This document shows, piece by piece, positions 7,734-16,887 of a DNA stretch of 64,000 nucleotides (the stretch's first letter is position 1; each line of letters opens with the position of its first letter). The position numbers and the translations under genes are program-made. A model generated the notes under the pieces. The model saw only the letters and a program-made list of their open reading frames with translations, did not search any database and was not told where the DNA came from. This DNA comes from Flavobacterium ammonificans (GTDB lineage Bacteria > Bacteroidota > Bacteroidia > Flavobacteriales > Flavobacteriaceae): assembly GCF_020886115.1 (NCBI RefSeq), contig NZ_AP025185.1:1364001-1428000 (forward strand). Reading direction: 5' to 3'.

Positions 7734-8681
7734 TTAATGCGCTTTTGCCTCCCCAGAAAATTGAATTCCATTGAGTAATTCGGCAGTTTTCATCTTCTTT
7801 TTACCTGGAAATTGAATGCTTTCTATCTGAATAAACCCATTTGCAACAGCAATTTTCATTTCTTTCTTGCTGCATAGTAGTTGTCCAATGGGTAATGCGT
7901 GTAATTCAAGAATCGGAATTGCTTCATATATTTTAACATTCCATTCTTCTCCTTTGTCACTTATATAACACCAAGTGGCTGGATATGGACTTAGTCCTCT
8001 TATAAGATTATGTATTTCAGCGGCTGGTTTAGTCCAATCTATTTTGCAGTTTTCCTTATTGAGTTTATAAGCGGTTTTAATTTCGCTATCGTCTTGTTGA
8101 ACAGTGGTGACTACATTTCCTTTTTCTATCAAGGCTAAAGTATTGATAACAGTTTCACTACCTAGTAACATCAATCGGTCGTGTAATTCTCCCGCTGATT
8201 CATTTTGAGCAATAGGAGTTTCAGCTTTCAAAATCATAGCGCCAGTATCTATCTTATCATCAATAAAGAAGGTAGTTACACCCGTTTTATTTTCTCCATT
8301 GATAATCGCCCAGTTAATAGGCGCTGCACCTCTATAATTAGGCAAGAGGGAAGCGTGTAAATTGAAAGTACCTAACGAAGGCATTTCCCAAACCACTTTG
8401 GGTAGCATTCTAAAGGCCACCACAATTTGTAGGTTAGCATTTAACGCTTTCAATTCAGTTAAAAAACTTTCGTCTTTTAAATTAGTAGGTTGCAGTAAAC
8501 TTAAGTTGTTGTCCAAAGCATATTCTTTCACTGCAGAATATTTTAATTTTTGTCCGCGTCCAGCGGGTTTGTCTGCTGCGGTAATTACGCCAACTACTTC
8601 GTACTTATTCTGTAAAATAGTATCTAAAATGCCAACGGCAAACTCGGGCGTACCCATAAAAACTATTCGTAGTTTTTCCAT
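7734..8681 (-). CDS. fmt: methionyl-tRNA formyltransferase
   Basis: 315 residues, usual length. RIVFMGTPEFAV opens the Rossmann-like domain; NLHASLLPNYRGAAPINWAI (near residue 106) carries the catalytic His and the SLLP motif, with GVTTFFIDDKIDTGAMI after it. It formylates initiator Met-tRNA using 10-formyl-THF. Its ATG shares one base with the recQ stop (TAATG), so translation is probably coupled. Confidence 0.97.
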   Translation of the reverse strand: MEKLRIVFMGTPEFAVGILDTILQNKYEVVGVITAADKPAGRGQKLKYSAVKEYALDNNLSLLQPTNLKDESFLTELKALNANLQIVVAFRMLPKVVWEMPSLGTFNLHASLLPNYRGAAPINWAIINGENKTGVTTFFIDDKIDTGAMILKAETPIAQNESAGELHDRLMLLGSETVINTLALIEKGNVVTTVQQDDSEIKTAYKLNKENCKIDWTKPAAEIHNLIRGLSPYPATWCYISDKGEEWNVKIYEAIPILELHALPIGQLLCSKKEMKIAVANGFIQIESIQFPGKKKMKTAELLNGIQFSGEAKAH

Positions 8682-10576
8682 TATATATGTATAGTATAGT
8701 TGTTATTCGCCTTAAGGACGATTTTTTCTTCTTCTAATAGCTTCTGAAGTCCTTTGATTACGGTTTCAGAATCTAATTGTGTTCGCTCTTGAATTTCTCT
8801 TGAATTGAGGGACTCTTTTTGTAACAACTCTAATAGTTGAGTCGTTACGGATTGTAATTTAGGAACCGTTTTCTTCTTTCCAATACAATAAGAGCAAATT
8901 CCGCATTCGCTTTTTGTTTCTTCTCCAAAATAGCTCAGGATAATTTGGTTCTTACATCGTTTCTTTTCATTTACATAATTAAGAACCGAATGCAATTGAT
9001 CCTTCTTGAGTTGGTTTTGGCGTTCTAAATATTTAGCTACTCGATTAATGGTTCGTTCGTCTTCGCGAATTTCATTAAATAAAATGGAAGCGTCATTATT
9101 TTTTGCATTATAACTTACAATGCCTTTTTCTTTTAGCTTGTGCAATACAGCCTGAACTTCATTTGGTTTATGATTGGATTTTTTAGCAATAAAATCCAAA
9201 TTGAAAGCGGTTTGCATTTCATAAATTCCAGGATATGTTCGCAAAATAGTGAGTATGATTTCTTCATCATTGGGATGTAAACTATTGTAGCGAATTACTT
9301 CTTTTGAAGGAATCAAAAATTGTAAACTTATCTTTTCAGAAAATTCTTGAGACAAATTGATAATCCCCTGTCTATCTAGAAACTGAATTGCATTATAGGT
9401 TTTAAGAGTAGGGAAATTGTATTTCAAACAAAAATGATTCAGGTTGAAAGCAAATTGCTCATTGAAACCCTCTCCATACGCAATCTGAAAGTAATTGCAA
9501 AGTTTGATAAAGACTGAGTTTAAAAATGTCTTGTCGGGTAAATTCAATAAGAATTGGTTTTCAGCTTGTAAATTATCCGAAGGATTAGTCAATAAAATAG
9601 CAAAGGCTTTTTCGCCATCGCGTCCTGCTCGTCCTGATTCTTGGTAATAATTCTCAATATTGTCGGGTAGTTGAATATGCATTACTGTTTTGACATTCGC
9701 TTTGTCAATTCCCATTCCAAAGGCATTGGTCGCCACCATAACTTGAGCTTCTTCCTGCATCCAAATGGACATATTGGTTTCTTTTTCCTTTGGCGAAAGC
9801 CCACCGTGATAATAAGTTGCCTGAAAGCCCAAAGCTTTAAGTTGATTTGCAATGTCAATACATGACCTCCGATTGCGCACATATATAATAGAAGGTTCCG
9901 GATTCTTTTTGAGAATTTGCTCTATTTTGTACAATTTGTCCTCAGCTTCAATTACCATATAGGCAATGTTGTCTCTTGCAAATGATTTTTGAAAGACAGA
10001 CGGATTTTGTAATCCGGTTTCCGTAATTATATCCTCTTTAACTCTAGGCGTTGCTGTGGCAGTTAAAGCCAAAAAAGGAATTTTTTGAAAGTGTTTCTTT
10101 AAATCGGATATTTTTAAATAAGCAGGTCTAAAATCATGTCCCCATTGCGAAACACAATGCGCTTCGTCAATAGCAATAAGGTTGATGGGTAGGTTTTTGA
10201 TGCGGTCCAAAATCCAATCCGACTGTAAACGTTCAGGAGACAAATACAGAAATTTGTAGTTTCCAAACTGACAATTGTCTAACAAATCAATCATTTCTTC
10301 GGAACGGATTCCGCCAGTTAAAGCAATGGCTTTGATGTTGCGTGCTTGCAAATTAGCGACTTGGTCTTTCATTAAAGCCACTAATGGAGAAATTACCAAA
10401 CAAATTCCTTCTTGCATTAGAGCAGGAACTTGAAAGCAAATGGATTTACCACCACCTGTTGGCAGTATAGCCAAAGTGTCCTTACCGCCAACCACAGAAT
10501 CTATAATTTCATTTTGTAGCGATCGGAACTGATCGTGTTTCCAATATTTCTGAAGAATAGCTAGTGCTGTTTGCAT
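8681..10576 (-). CDS. recQ: RecQ-family ATP-dependent DNA helicase
   Basis: 631 residues. Walker A LPTGGGKSICFQVPAL (about 38-53), DEAH box IDEAHCVSQWGHDFRP (about 136-151), helicase C domain ending in ATNAFGMGIDKANVKTVMH and QESGRAGRDG, then a zinc-binding region (RCKNQ, ECGICSYC) and a short C-terminal helical tail. No clear HRDC domain follows, so it is shorter than the large RecQ of many flavobacteria. It unwinds 3'-5' in recombination repair. First gene of the recQ-fmt pair, with its start at 10576. Confidence 0.95.
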   Translation of the reverse strand: MQTALAILQKYWKHDQFRSLQNEIIDSVVGGKDTLAILPTGGGKSICFQVPALMQEGICLVISPLVALMKDQVANLQARNIKAIALTGGIRSEEMIDLLDNCQFGNYKFLYLSPERLQSDWILDRIKNLPINLIAIDEAHCVSQWGHDFRPAYLKISDLKKHFQKIPFLALTATATPRVKEDIITETGLQNPSVFQKSFARDNIAYMVIEAEDKLYKIEQILKKNPEPSIIYVRNRRSCIDIANQLKALGFQATYYHGGLSPKEKETNMSIWMQEEAQVMVATNAFGMGIDKANVKTVMHIQLPDNIENYYQESGRAGRDGEKAFAILLTNPSDNLQAENQFLLNLPDKTFLNSVFIKLCNYFQIAYGEGFNEQFAFNLNHFCLKYNFPTLKTYNAIQFLDRQGIINLSQEFSEKISLQFLIPSKEVIRYNSLHPNDEEIILTILRTYPGIYEMQTAFNLDFIAKKSNHKPNEVQAVLHKLKEKGIVSYNAKNNDASILFNEIREDERTINRVAKYLERQNQLKKDQLHSVLNYVNEKKRCKNQIILSYFGEETKSECGICSYCIGKKKTVPKLQSVTTQLLELLQKESLNSREIQERTQLDSETVIKGLQKLLEEEKIVLKANNNYTIHI

Positions 10577-10638
10577 CGATTTCAGGGCGCTACTTTAGGT
10601 TTTCAATGCAATAGTGAATCACTGCTACATTGTGTTAT

Positions 10639-11178
10639 TTAGTTTGAAATTTTATCTAAGATAAAAAGAATTCTTTTATCTACGCTATCTTTCGGAACCT
10701 CAATTAATTCGTATCCATACTTTTGGTAGGTTTCTACCAAATGATTATGGATTAATTGCGCTTGTTCAAAATTCTCATAGCGTTCTTGGTCACTTACATA
10801 AATGTCTTCCCAAGGAGGTAAAATAAATATTTTTGAGTAAATATGTTCTTTGCAAGCTGCATCAAAAAAAGCAGGATAGCTGTCGCCAATGTAATGCATA
10901 TAAGCCAAAACGTCTGGAATGCCTCGATCTAAAAACACAATATTGTGTGGTTCTTTGTGTGCGTCTAGAAACTGTTTTTTTCTTCCTTCTAACAAAAGTT
11001 CGCTAAAAAGTAATGGCTTTTCTAAAAACAATTGTTCAATTCCTTGTTTTTGTGCTTCGGCAGTTACTTGTCTGGAAATTTCTGGATAGCAACAATGCCC
11101 TAATCGAACTAACTCATCTATGATAGTTGTTTTTCCTGTTCCAGGTCCGCCAATAATTACAATGATTTCTTTTTGCAC
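10639..11178 (-). CDS. AAA-family NTPase/kinase with P-loop (AAA_28-like)
   Basis: From a GTG at 11178 the product has 179 residues. The P-loop IGGPGTGKTTIIDEL lies near the N-terminus, and later come YPEISRQVTAEAQKQG and VFLDRGIPDVLAYM. It resembles single-domain NTPases of the AAA_28/NadR-kinase-like type; the substrate is unknown. A TTG at 11199 in the same frame lies inside a perfect -7 box (TAAATTTG, 11197-11204), so it would not be transcribed as a codon; the GTG is preferred. It runs divergent to the DUF493 gene. Confidence 0.82.
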   Translation of the reverse strand: MQKEIIVIIGGPGTGKTTIIDELVRLGHCCYPEISRQVTAEAQKQGIEQLFLEKPLLFSELLLEGRKKQFLDAHKEPHNIVFLDRGIPDVLAYMHYIGDSYPAFFDAACKEHIYSKIFILPPWEDIYVSDQERYENFEQAQLIHNHLVETYQKYGYELIEVPKDSVDKRILFILDKISN

Positions 11179-11196
11179 TTTAAAATAAATAAGTCG

Positions 11197-11204
11197 CAAA
11201 TTTA
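11197..11204 (-). promoter_or_regulatory. -7 box that decides the start of the AAA NTPase gene
   Basis: TAAATTTG on the minus strand. Transcription should begin about 7 bases downstream, after the upstream TTG codon and before the GTG at 11178. No clear -33 box. Confidence 0.55.
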
Positions 11205-11327
11205 CCGAATCAAAATGGTAATTAAAAAAATATTCTGATGCAACAGACTTATTAGGCTCAAAAAACGAGTTGAAATTCTAAATTCTAAAATCAATACCTT
11301 ATATTTGCGTTAATTTTTAGTACAGTA

Positions 11328-11624
11328 ATGGATCAAGAAAAAGAAAAAACGACGGCGGAATTTTACGAGAGATTAAAGGCAGAGTTGGACAGGAGTAACT
11401 CTTGGCCAGCTGAATACTTATTCAAATTTATTGTTCCCTCTGTTGATGATAATGTGCAGCGCGTAGAAAATGCTTTTGATTGTATGGGTGCTGTGATTAA
11501 AACTACAAAATCTAAAACAGGTAAGTTCACTAGTGTTTCGGTGGATGTCCAAATGAAAGACGCGCAAGAAATAATTGATAAATACATTGAAGTATCTGTA
11601 ATAGAAGGAATCGTTTCCTTATAA
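11328..11624 (+). CDS. DUF493 (YbeD-like) protein
   Basis: 98 residues. WPAEYLFKFIVPSVDDNVQR, then KSKTGKFTSVSVDVQMKDAQ and IIDKYIEVSVIEGIVSL, is the DUF493 family, which has an ACT-like fold and unknown function. It leads a tight run with DUF4290 (3 bp gap) and murA. A -7 box TATATTTG lies at 11300-11307, 20 bp before the start. Confidence 0.9.
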   Translation: MDQEKEKTTAEFYERLKAELDRSNSWPAEYLFKFIVPSVDDNVQRVENAFDCMGAVIKTTKSKTGKFTSVSVDVQMKDAQEIIDKYIEVSVIEGIVSL

Positions 11625-11627
11625 AAT

Positions 11628-12344
11628 ATGAGTTTAAAATACACCAAAGAAATAGCAAATGAAGTAGTGCACCACTTGGAATATAATGCAGAAAGATCGC
11701 ATTTAATTATTCCAGAGTATGGGCGTCATTTGCAGAAATTAATTGATCAAGCTACGCTTATTGAAGATGCTGAGGAGCGAAATAAAGCAGCAAAATACAT
11801 TATCCAAGTCATGGGTACATTGAATCCTCACTTGCGTGATGTACCTGATTTTCAGCACAAACTGTGGGATCAATTATTTATTATGTCTGATTTTAAATTA
11901 GATGTAGTATCTCCGTACCCAATTCCATCTCGAGAAGTATTGCAACTTCGTCCAGATGTACTTCAATACCCACAGAATTTTCCAAAATATCGTTATTATG
12001 GAAACAATATCAAATACATGATTGATGTGGCCAATAAATGGGAAGACGGTGAAATGAAAAATGCATTGGTTAAAGTTATAGCCAATCACATGAAAAAATC
12101 ATACCTGAGTTGGAATAAAGATACAGTGAAAGATGATGTGATTTTTGAACACTTATATGAATTATCAGATGGCAAATTAAACTTACTTCAAAGCACAGAG
12201 GAGTTAATTAATACTACTGATTTATTACGAACTAATAAACGCGTATCTAATAAAATCTCTCCTTCAGGTCAGCCAAAGATCCAAGGAAACAAAAACAATA
12301 AGCAAGGAAAATCAAAAACATTTCAAAAAAATAAATCGAATTAA
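11628..12344 (+). CDS. DUF4290 domain protein
   Basis: 238 residues, soluble. YTKEIANEVVHHLEYNAERS, then LIIPEYGRHLQKLIDQA, matches DUF4290, a family I know from Bacteroidota next to murA. The C-terminal 40 residues are basic and low-complexity (Lys, Asn, Gln-rich), suggesting a disordered tail that could bind nucleic acid. The function is unknown. Its TAA is directly followed by the murA ATG, so coupled translation with cell-wall synthesis is likely. Confidence 0.9.
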   Translation: MSLKYTKEIANEVVHHLEYNAERSHLIIPEYGRHLQKLIDQATLIEDAEERNKAAKYIIQVMGTLNPHLRDVPDFQHKLWDQLFIMSDFKLDVVSPYPIPSREVLQLRPDVLQYPQNFPKYRYYGNNIKYMIDVANKWEDGEMKNALVKVIANHMKKSYLSWNKDTVKDDVIFEHLYELSDGKLNLLQSTEELINTTDLLRTNKRVSNKISPSGQPKIQGNKNNKQGKSKTFQKNKSN

Positions 12345-13658
12345 ATGGGAATTTTCAAAATAGAAGGTGGCGTTCGTCTAAAAGGAGAAATCACACCACA
12401 AGGAGCAAAAAATGAAGCTTTACAAATACTTTGTGCTATATTATTAACTCCAGAAAAAGTTACAATTACTAATGTTCCAGACATTATTGATATCAATAAA
12501 TTAATTACTTTATTAGGTAATTTAGGAGTTAAAATCAAAAAAAACGGACCTAATTCGTATACATTTCAAGCTGATGAGGTGAATGTAAATTACCTTGAGA
12601 CTGAAGCTTTCAAAAAAGAAGGTGGTGCACTTCGTGGTTCTATTATGATTGTTGGACCGCTTTTGGCTCGTTTTGGAAAAGGATACATTCCAAAACCAGG
12701 TGGAGATAAAATTGGAAGACGACGTTTAGACACTCACTTCGAAGGATTTATTAATTTGGGTGCCAAATTTAGATACAACAAAGAAGATCATTTCTATGGA
12801 GTAGAAACTCCAGCAGAAGGTTTGCAGGGAGCACATATGCTTTTAGATGAAGCATCTGTAACCGGAACAGCTAATATTGTTATGGCGGCTGTTTTAGCAA
12901 ATGGAATTACTACTATTTACAATGCAGCTTGCGAACCGTATTTGCAACAGTTGTGTAAAATGTTAAATTCTATGGGAGCTAAAATTACAGGAATAGGATC
13001 CAACTTATTGACTATCGAAGGTGTTGCAAGTTTGGGTGGTTGTGAGCATAGAATTCTTCCTGATATGATCGAAATTGGAAGTTGGATTGGTTTAGCAGCA
13101 ATGACTAAATCAGAAATTACAATTAAAGATGTAAGTTGGGATAATTTAGGTGTTATTCCAAATGTATTTAGAAAGTTGGGAATCACTTTGGAAAGACGTG
13201 GTGATGATATTTATATCCCATCTCACGTGGATGGTTATGAAGTAAAAACAGATATTGATGGTTCTATATTAACTATTGCTGATGCACCATGGCCAGGATT
13301 TACTCCTGATTTATTGAGTATTGTATTAGTTGTAGCTACTCAGGCTAAAGGTGATGTTTTGATTCATCAAAAAATGTTTGAAAGCCGTTTGTTCTTCGTA
13401 GACAAATTGATTGATATGGGCGCCAAAATTATGTTGTGTGATCCACATAGAGCTGTTGTTATAGGTCATGATTTTAAATCACAATTAAAGGCTACTACAA
13501 TGTCATCTCCAGATATTCGTGCGGGAATCTCTTTGTTGATTGCAGCGCTTTCGGCAAAAGGAACAAGTACCATTCAAAATATCGATCAAATTGATAGAGG
13601 TTATGAGCGAATCGATGAGCGTTTAAGAGCTATCGGTGCTAAAATTGTACGCGCTTAA
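12345..13658 (+). CDS. murA: UDP-N-acetylglucosamine 1-carboxyvinyltransferase
   Basis: 437 residues. The opening GEITPQGAKNEALQILCAIL contains the substrate-binding KN pair. The catalytic-loop Cys of E. coli MurA (Cys115) falls in the region around GGALRGSIMIVGPLLARFGK; Asp replaces Cys in some family members, and here no Cys is visible in that loop, which would give natural fosfomycin resistance. RAGISLLIAALSAKG and IDRGYERIDERLRAIGAKI close the protein. It performs the first committed step of peptidoglycan synthesis. Confidence 0.96.
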   Translation: MGIFKIEGGVRLKGEITPQGAKNEALQILCAILLTPEKVTITNVPDIIDINKLITLLGNLGVKIKKNGPNSYTFQADEVNVNYLETEAFKKEGGALRGSIMIVGPLLARFGKGYIPKPGGDKIGRRRLDTHFEGFINLGAKFRYNKEDHFYGVETPAEGLQGAHMLLDEASVTGTANIVMAAVLANGITTIYNAACEPYLQQLCKMLNSMGAKITGIGSNLLTIEGVASLGGCEHRILPDMIEIGSWIGLAAMTKSEITIKDVSWDNLGVIPNVFRKLGITLERRGDDIYIPSHVDGYEVKTDIDGSILTIADAPWPGFTPDLLSIVLVVATQAKGDVLIHQKMFESRLFFVDKLIDMGAKIMLCDPHRAVVIGHDFKSQLKATTMSSPDIRAGISLLIAALSAKGTSTIQNIDQIDRGYERIDERLRAIGAKIVRA

Positions 13659-13679
13659 TTACAATAGACATCAAAAAGT

Positions 13680-13724
13680 AAATATCGTTTAGAGTCATTT
13701 TTTTATAATCTCTAAACGATATTT
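13680..13724 (+). terminator. terminator after murA
   Basis: A perfect 15-bp inverted repeat (AAATATCGTTTAGAG with its complement) with a 15-base T-rich loop ends the DUF493-DUF4290-murA run. The stem is long and AT-rich. Confidence 0.72.
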
Positions 13725-13744
13725 TAATTTATACACCTCATACA

Positions 13745-14620
13745 ATGCCAAAAGTAGAAGCGGCCATACAAGCTACTTATTTTAGTATTATCGGAAATAC
13801 AGCTCTTGCTATCATAAAAGGATTAGCTGGTTTTTTCGGAAATTCTTATGCACTTATTGCAGATGCAATAGAATCTACAACAGATATATTTGCCTCTTTT
13901 TTGGTATTATTTGGAATAAAGTATTCTAACAAACCTGCAGATGAAAATCATCCGTATGGACATGGAAAGGCGGAACCATTGATTACCTTCTTGGTAGTTG
14001 GATTTTTGATTACTTCGGCTACGATTATAGCGTATGAAAGTATCTTGAATATTGGAACACCGCATGATTTACCAAAGTCATGGACATTGTATGTTTTAGG
14101 TCTAATCATCATTTGGAAAGAATACTCTTTTCAATTAGTGATGAAAAGAAGTAAAGAAACAAATAGTTCTTCTTTGAGAGCAGATGCTTGGCATCATAGA
14201 AGTGATGCAATTACTTCTGTTGCGGCTTTTATTGGTATTTCTGTTGCATTGTTTTTAGGTAAAGGGTATGAATCAGCAGATGATTGGGCAGCTTTATTTG
14301 CTTCGGGTTTCATTGTGTACAATAGTTATCTCATTTTTAGACCTGCATTAAGCGAAATTATGGACGAGCATGTTTATGATGATGTAATTGAAAACATAAG
14401 AAAAGTGGCAAGCAGTGTAGATGGTATTGTAGATACTGAAAAGTGTTTTATTCGTAAGTCGGGTATGAAATTCCATGTCGATTTACATGCTACAGTGAAG
14501 GCAACAATTACAGTAAAAGAAGGACATGATTTGGCACATCAATTGAAAGACACATTACGTGCCGAAATACCTGAGTTAGGGCATGTTCTAATTCATGTCG
14601 AACCAGATGATTCGGAATAA
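13745..14620 (+). CDS. cation diffusion facilitator family transporter
   Basis: 291 residues with about six membrane segments and a cytoplasmic C-terminal domain. Metal-site signatures are DAIESTTDIFAS (D-x3-D type, TM2) and AWHHRSDAITS (H-x3-D, TM5), with HPYGHGKAEPL between. Such proteins export Zn2+, Fe2+, Mn2+ or Co2+ in exchange for protons. The metal cannot be told. Monocistronic, followed by a perfect palindromic terminator. Confidence 0.93.
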   Translation: MPKVEAAIQATYFSIIGNTALAIIKGLAGFFGNSYALIADAIESTTDIFASFLVLFGIKYSNKPADENHPYGHGKAEPLITFLVVGFLITSATIIAYESILNIGTPHDLPKSWTLYVLGLIIIWKEYSFQLVMKRSKETNSSSLRADAWHHRSDAITSVAAFIGISVALFLGKGYESADDWAALFASGFIVYNSYLIFRPALSEIMDEHVYDDVIENIRKVASSVDGIVDTEKCFIRKSGMKFHVDLHATVKATITVKEGHDLAHQLKDTLRAEIPELGHVLIHVEPDDSE

Positions 14621-14650
14621 AAAAAGGCGTTGCAATTGCAACGCCTTTTT
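14621..14650. terminator. perfect palindromic bidirectional terminator
   Basis: AAAAAGGCGTTGCAA pairs with TTGCAACGCCTTTTT with no spacer, serving the CDF gene and the converging aroQ. Confidence 0.87.
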
Positions 14651-14666
14651 TTATTAATTTCATTGG

Positions 14667-15080
14667 TTACAAAAAGGATTGAATCGCCAATTCATAACTT
14701 TTAAGACCAAATCCTAAAATCACACCTTTGGCATTTCCTGAAATGTAGGATTGATGACGGAATTCTTCTCTTCCAAAAGTATTCGAAATATGGACTTCAA
14801 TAACGGGTGAAGTAATTGCTTTTACAGCATCGCCAATACCAATAGAAGTGTGAGTATATGCTCCAGCATTTAGGATAATTCCATCATACGTAAAACCAAC
14901 TTCTTGAATTTTACTGATTAACTCACCTTCAATATTGCTTTGGAAATAGTGGAATTCAATCGAAGGAAATTTTGATTTTAAAGAATCAAAATACGCTTCA
15001 AAAGTTTGGTTTCCATACACTTCAGGTTCTCGTTTTCCAAGTAGATTTAAGTTGGGTCCGTTAATGATACAAATTTTCAT
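14667..15080 (-). CDS. aroQ: type II 3-dehydroquinate dehydratase
   Basis: 137 residues, typical for the type II dodecameric enzyme. INGPNLNLLGKREPEVYGNQ at the start holds the catalytic loop Arg and Tyr, NAGAYTHTSIGIGDA the active-site region, and VHISNTFGREEFRHQSYIS the His and Ser/Arg set. It makes 3-dehydroshikimate. A second shikimate-pathway gene, aroK, is at 63331. Confidence 0.96.
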   Translation of the reverse strand: MKICIINGPNLNLLGKREPEVYGNQTFEAYFDSLKSKFPSIEFHYFQSNIEGELISKIQEVGFTYDGIILNAGAYTHTSIGIGDAVKAITSPVIEVHISNTFGREEFRHQSYISGNAKGVILGFGLKSYELAIQSFL

Positions 15081-15107
15081 ACAATGATATTTCTGTAAAA
15101 ATAAAAA

Positions 15108-15132
15108 AACCGTTCCAATAAATAGAACGGTT
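15108..15132 (-). terminator. terminator after the outer membrane beta-barrel gene
   Basis: AACCGTTC pairs with GAACGGTT (9-base loop); a run of T follows on the minus strand. Confidence 0.83.
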
Positions 15133-15155
15133 ATGTAAATTAGTTTGATTTAGTT

Positions 15156-15725
15156 TTAAAAGTAAAATCCAGCGGATACTTGAACTACTGAATTTTTAAT
15201 TTCAGCATTCGTAGATGCCTCGCTCAATCCAACTACATATCTACCTTGTAAAAAAATGCTTTTAGTAACTTTGATTCCTAATCCAGCTGCTGCACCAAAA
15301 TCAAATGACTTAGGATCATCTAGTAAAACATTTTCCTTATTGCTTACTAAAAAAGAAGCTTGGGGACCAAGGTCTAAACTAAATGTCTTGCTTAAATTAA
15401 TTTTTGCCAAAACTGGAATTGTGATATAGCCTAATTCATTGTTTATATCAGCTAGTACTCCAGCTGCTTTGTAGTTGGCTCCTACAGTGGAATATAAAAC
15501 CTCAGGTTGAAAGGCAAATGATTCTCCAAGAGGAAGTTCTGCAACAAGACCAAAGTGATAATTGGTAATCGCTTCTGATTTATAATTTACATTGTTTACT
15601 GTAATATCAGAACCATTTTGATTAGCGTAATTGACACCAGCTTTAATACCTAATTTAACTATTTGTGCATGAGCAGATAGTGTTGTTATTAGGATGATAC
15701 AAATTGGAATAAGATTTTTTTTCAT
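15156..15725 (-). CDS. outer membrane beta-barrel (porin/PorT-like) protein
   Basis: 189 residues. A signal peptide (MKKNLIPICIILITTLSAHA) precedes IVKLGIKAGVNYANQNG, the usual start of small flavobacterial OmpA-like/PorT barrels, with alternating beta strands and a terminal VVQVSAGFYF in which the last residue is Phe, as expected for BamA recognition. An eight-stranded barrel is likely; whether it forms a pore is unknown. Monocistronic. Confidence 0.87.
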   Translation of the reverse strand: MKKNLIPICIILITTLSAHAQIVKLGIKAGVNYANQNGSDITVNNVNYKSEAITNYHFGLVAELPLGESFAFQPEVLYSTVGANYKAAGVLADINNELGYITIPVLAKINLSKTFSLDLGPQASFLVSNKENVLLDDPKSFDFGAAAGLGIKVTKSIFLQGRYVVGLSEASTNAEIKNSVVQVSAGFYF

Positions 15726-15926
15726 GATTAATTGTTTTGTTAAGATTGGGTTGTGAATTATATAATTGATGTGTAAATGTAAGAAATATATTTAATTACC
15801 CTCAGTTTAGTGTTGGTATTTATTTCTTTAGAATGTATTTTCGAATCATTATATAGATCAGAATAAAATATTTATTTAGTATCAAATGTACAATCTTTAT
15901 TTTCAAAAAATGCGTTTCTTTGTTAA

Positions 15927-16826
15927 GTGAACTGGACTACTTTTATAAAAAACTACCAATCGTATTTGAGAATCGAAAGGGGATTGTCAAAGAATACTAT
16001 TGACAATTATTCTTTTGATGTAGATCGTTTGTGTCTTTTTTTAGAGCAAAATCAAATTCAAGTTTCGCCAGTAAAAATTACAGAGGAAACGATTCAGCAA
16101 TTTATTTACAGTGTTTCAAAACAAGTGAACGCCCGTTCGCAAGCTCGAATTATTTCAGGATTAAAAAGTTTTTTTAATTATTTGGTTTTTGAAGATTATC
16201 GTTCAGACAATCCTTTAGAGTTAATAGAAACTCCAAAGACGGGAAGAAAACTACCCGATACACTTTCTGTAGCAGAAATAGATGCTTTAATCAACGCTAT
16301 TGATTTGTCATCAAATGAAGGAGAGCGAAATCGAGCAATGTTAGAAACTTTATACGGTTGCGGTCTTCGTGTTTCGGAATTGGTCAATTTAAAAATATCC
16401 GATTTATTCTTTGATGAAGGTTTTGTAAAAATAACGGGAAAGGGAAATAAACAACGATTTGTACCCATTGGTCATTTGACTCAAAAATATATTCTTTTAT
16501 ACAAAGAAACCATAAGAACGCATATTGCTGTAAAAAAAGGATTTGAAGATACGCTCTTTCTTAATAGGAGAGGGAGTCAGCTTACCCGTGCTATGATTTT
16601 TACTATAATTAAAGATTTGGCAACCAAAATCAATTTAAACAAAACGATCAGTCCGCATACATTACGCCATTCCTTTGCAACCCATTTATTAGAAAATGGA
16701 GCCGACTTGCGTTCTATTCAATTAATGTTAGGGCACGAGTCCATTACGACTACTGAAATATATGTGCATTTAGATAGAAGGTTCTTAACCGTAGTAATGA
16801 ATACTTATCATCCCAGAAAGGATTAA
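15927..16826 (+). CDS. xerD: tyrosine recombinase XerD
   Basis: 299 residues from a GTG start that gives the normal N-terminus (MNWTTFIKNYQSYLRIERGL). N-terminal SAM-like DNA-binding domain to about 110; catalytic domain with Arg in LETLYGCGLRVSELVNL, Lys in KITGKGNKQRFVPIG, HTLRHSFATHLLENGADL and final LGHESITTTEIYVHLD holding the nucleophilic Tyr. It resolves chromosome dimers at dif. It is not next to an element boundary, so it is read as the housekeeping Xer enzyme. Confidence 0.93.
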   Translation: MNWTTFIKNYQSYLRIERGLSKNTIDNYSFDVDRLCLFLEQNQIQVSPVKITEETIQQFIYSVSKQVNARSQARIISGLKSFFNYLVFEDYRSDNPLELIETPKTGRKLPDTLSVAEIDALINAIDLSSNEGERNRAMLETLYGCGLRVSELVNLKISDLFFDEGFVKITGKGNKQRFVPIGHLTQKYILLYKETIRTHIAVKKGFEDTLFLNRRGSQLTRAMIFTIIKDLATKINLNKTISPHTLRHSFATHLLENGADLRSIQLMLGHESITTTEIYVHLDRRFLTVVMNTYHPRKD

Positions 16827-16834
16827 ATAAAAAG

Positions 16835-16867
16835 GCCAAATTTCAAAGTTGAAATTTGGCTTTTTTT
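16835..16867 (+). terminator. terminator after xerD
   Basis: GCCAAATTTCAA pairs with TTGAAATTTGGC, followed by seven T. Confidence 0.87.
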
Positions 16868-16887
16868 ATTTATGGGGATAGAGTACT

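Noticed and set aside
10639..11199. Longer AAA NTPase from a TTG at 11199
   Set aside because: The TTG is part of a perfect -7 box, so it should not be transcribed; the GTG at 11178 fits better.
15927..16826. Integrase of a mobile element
   Set aside because: Length, motifs and housekeeping neighbours fit XerD; no attachment sites or cargo are seen.
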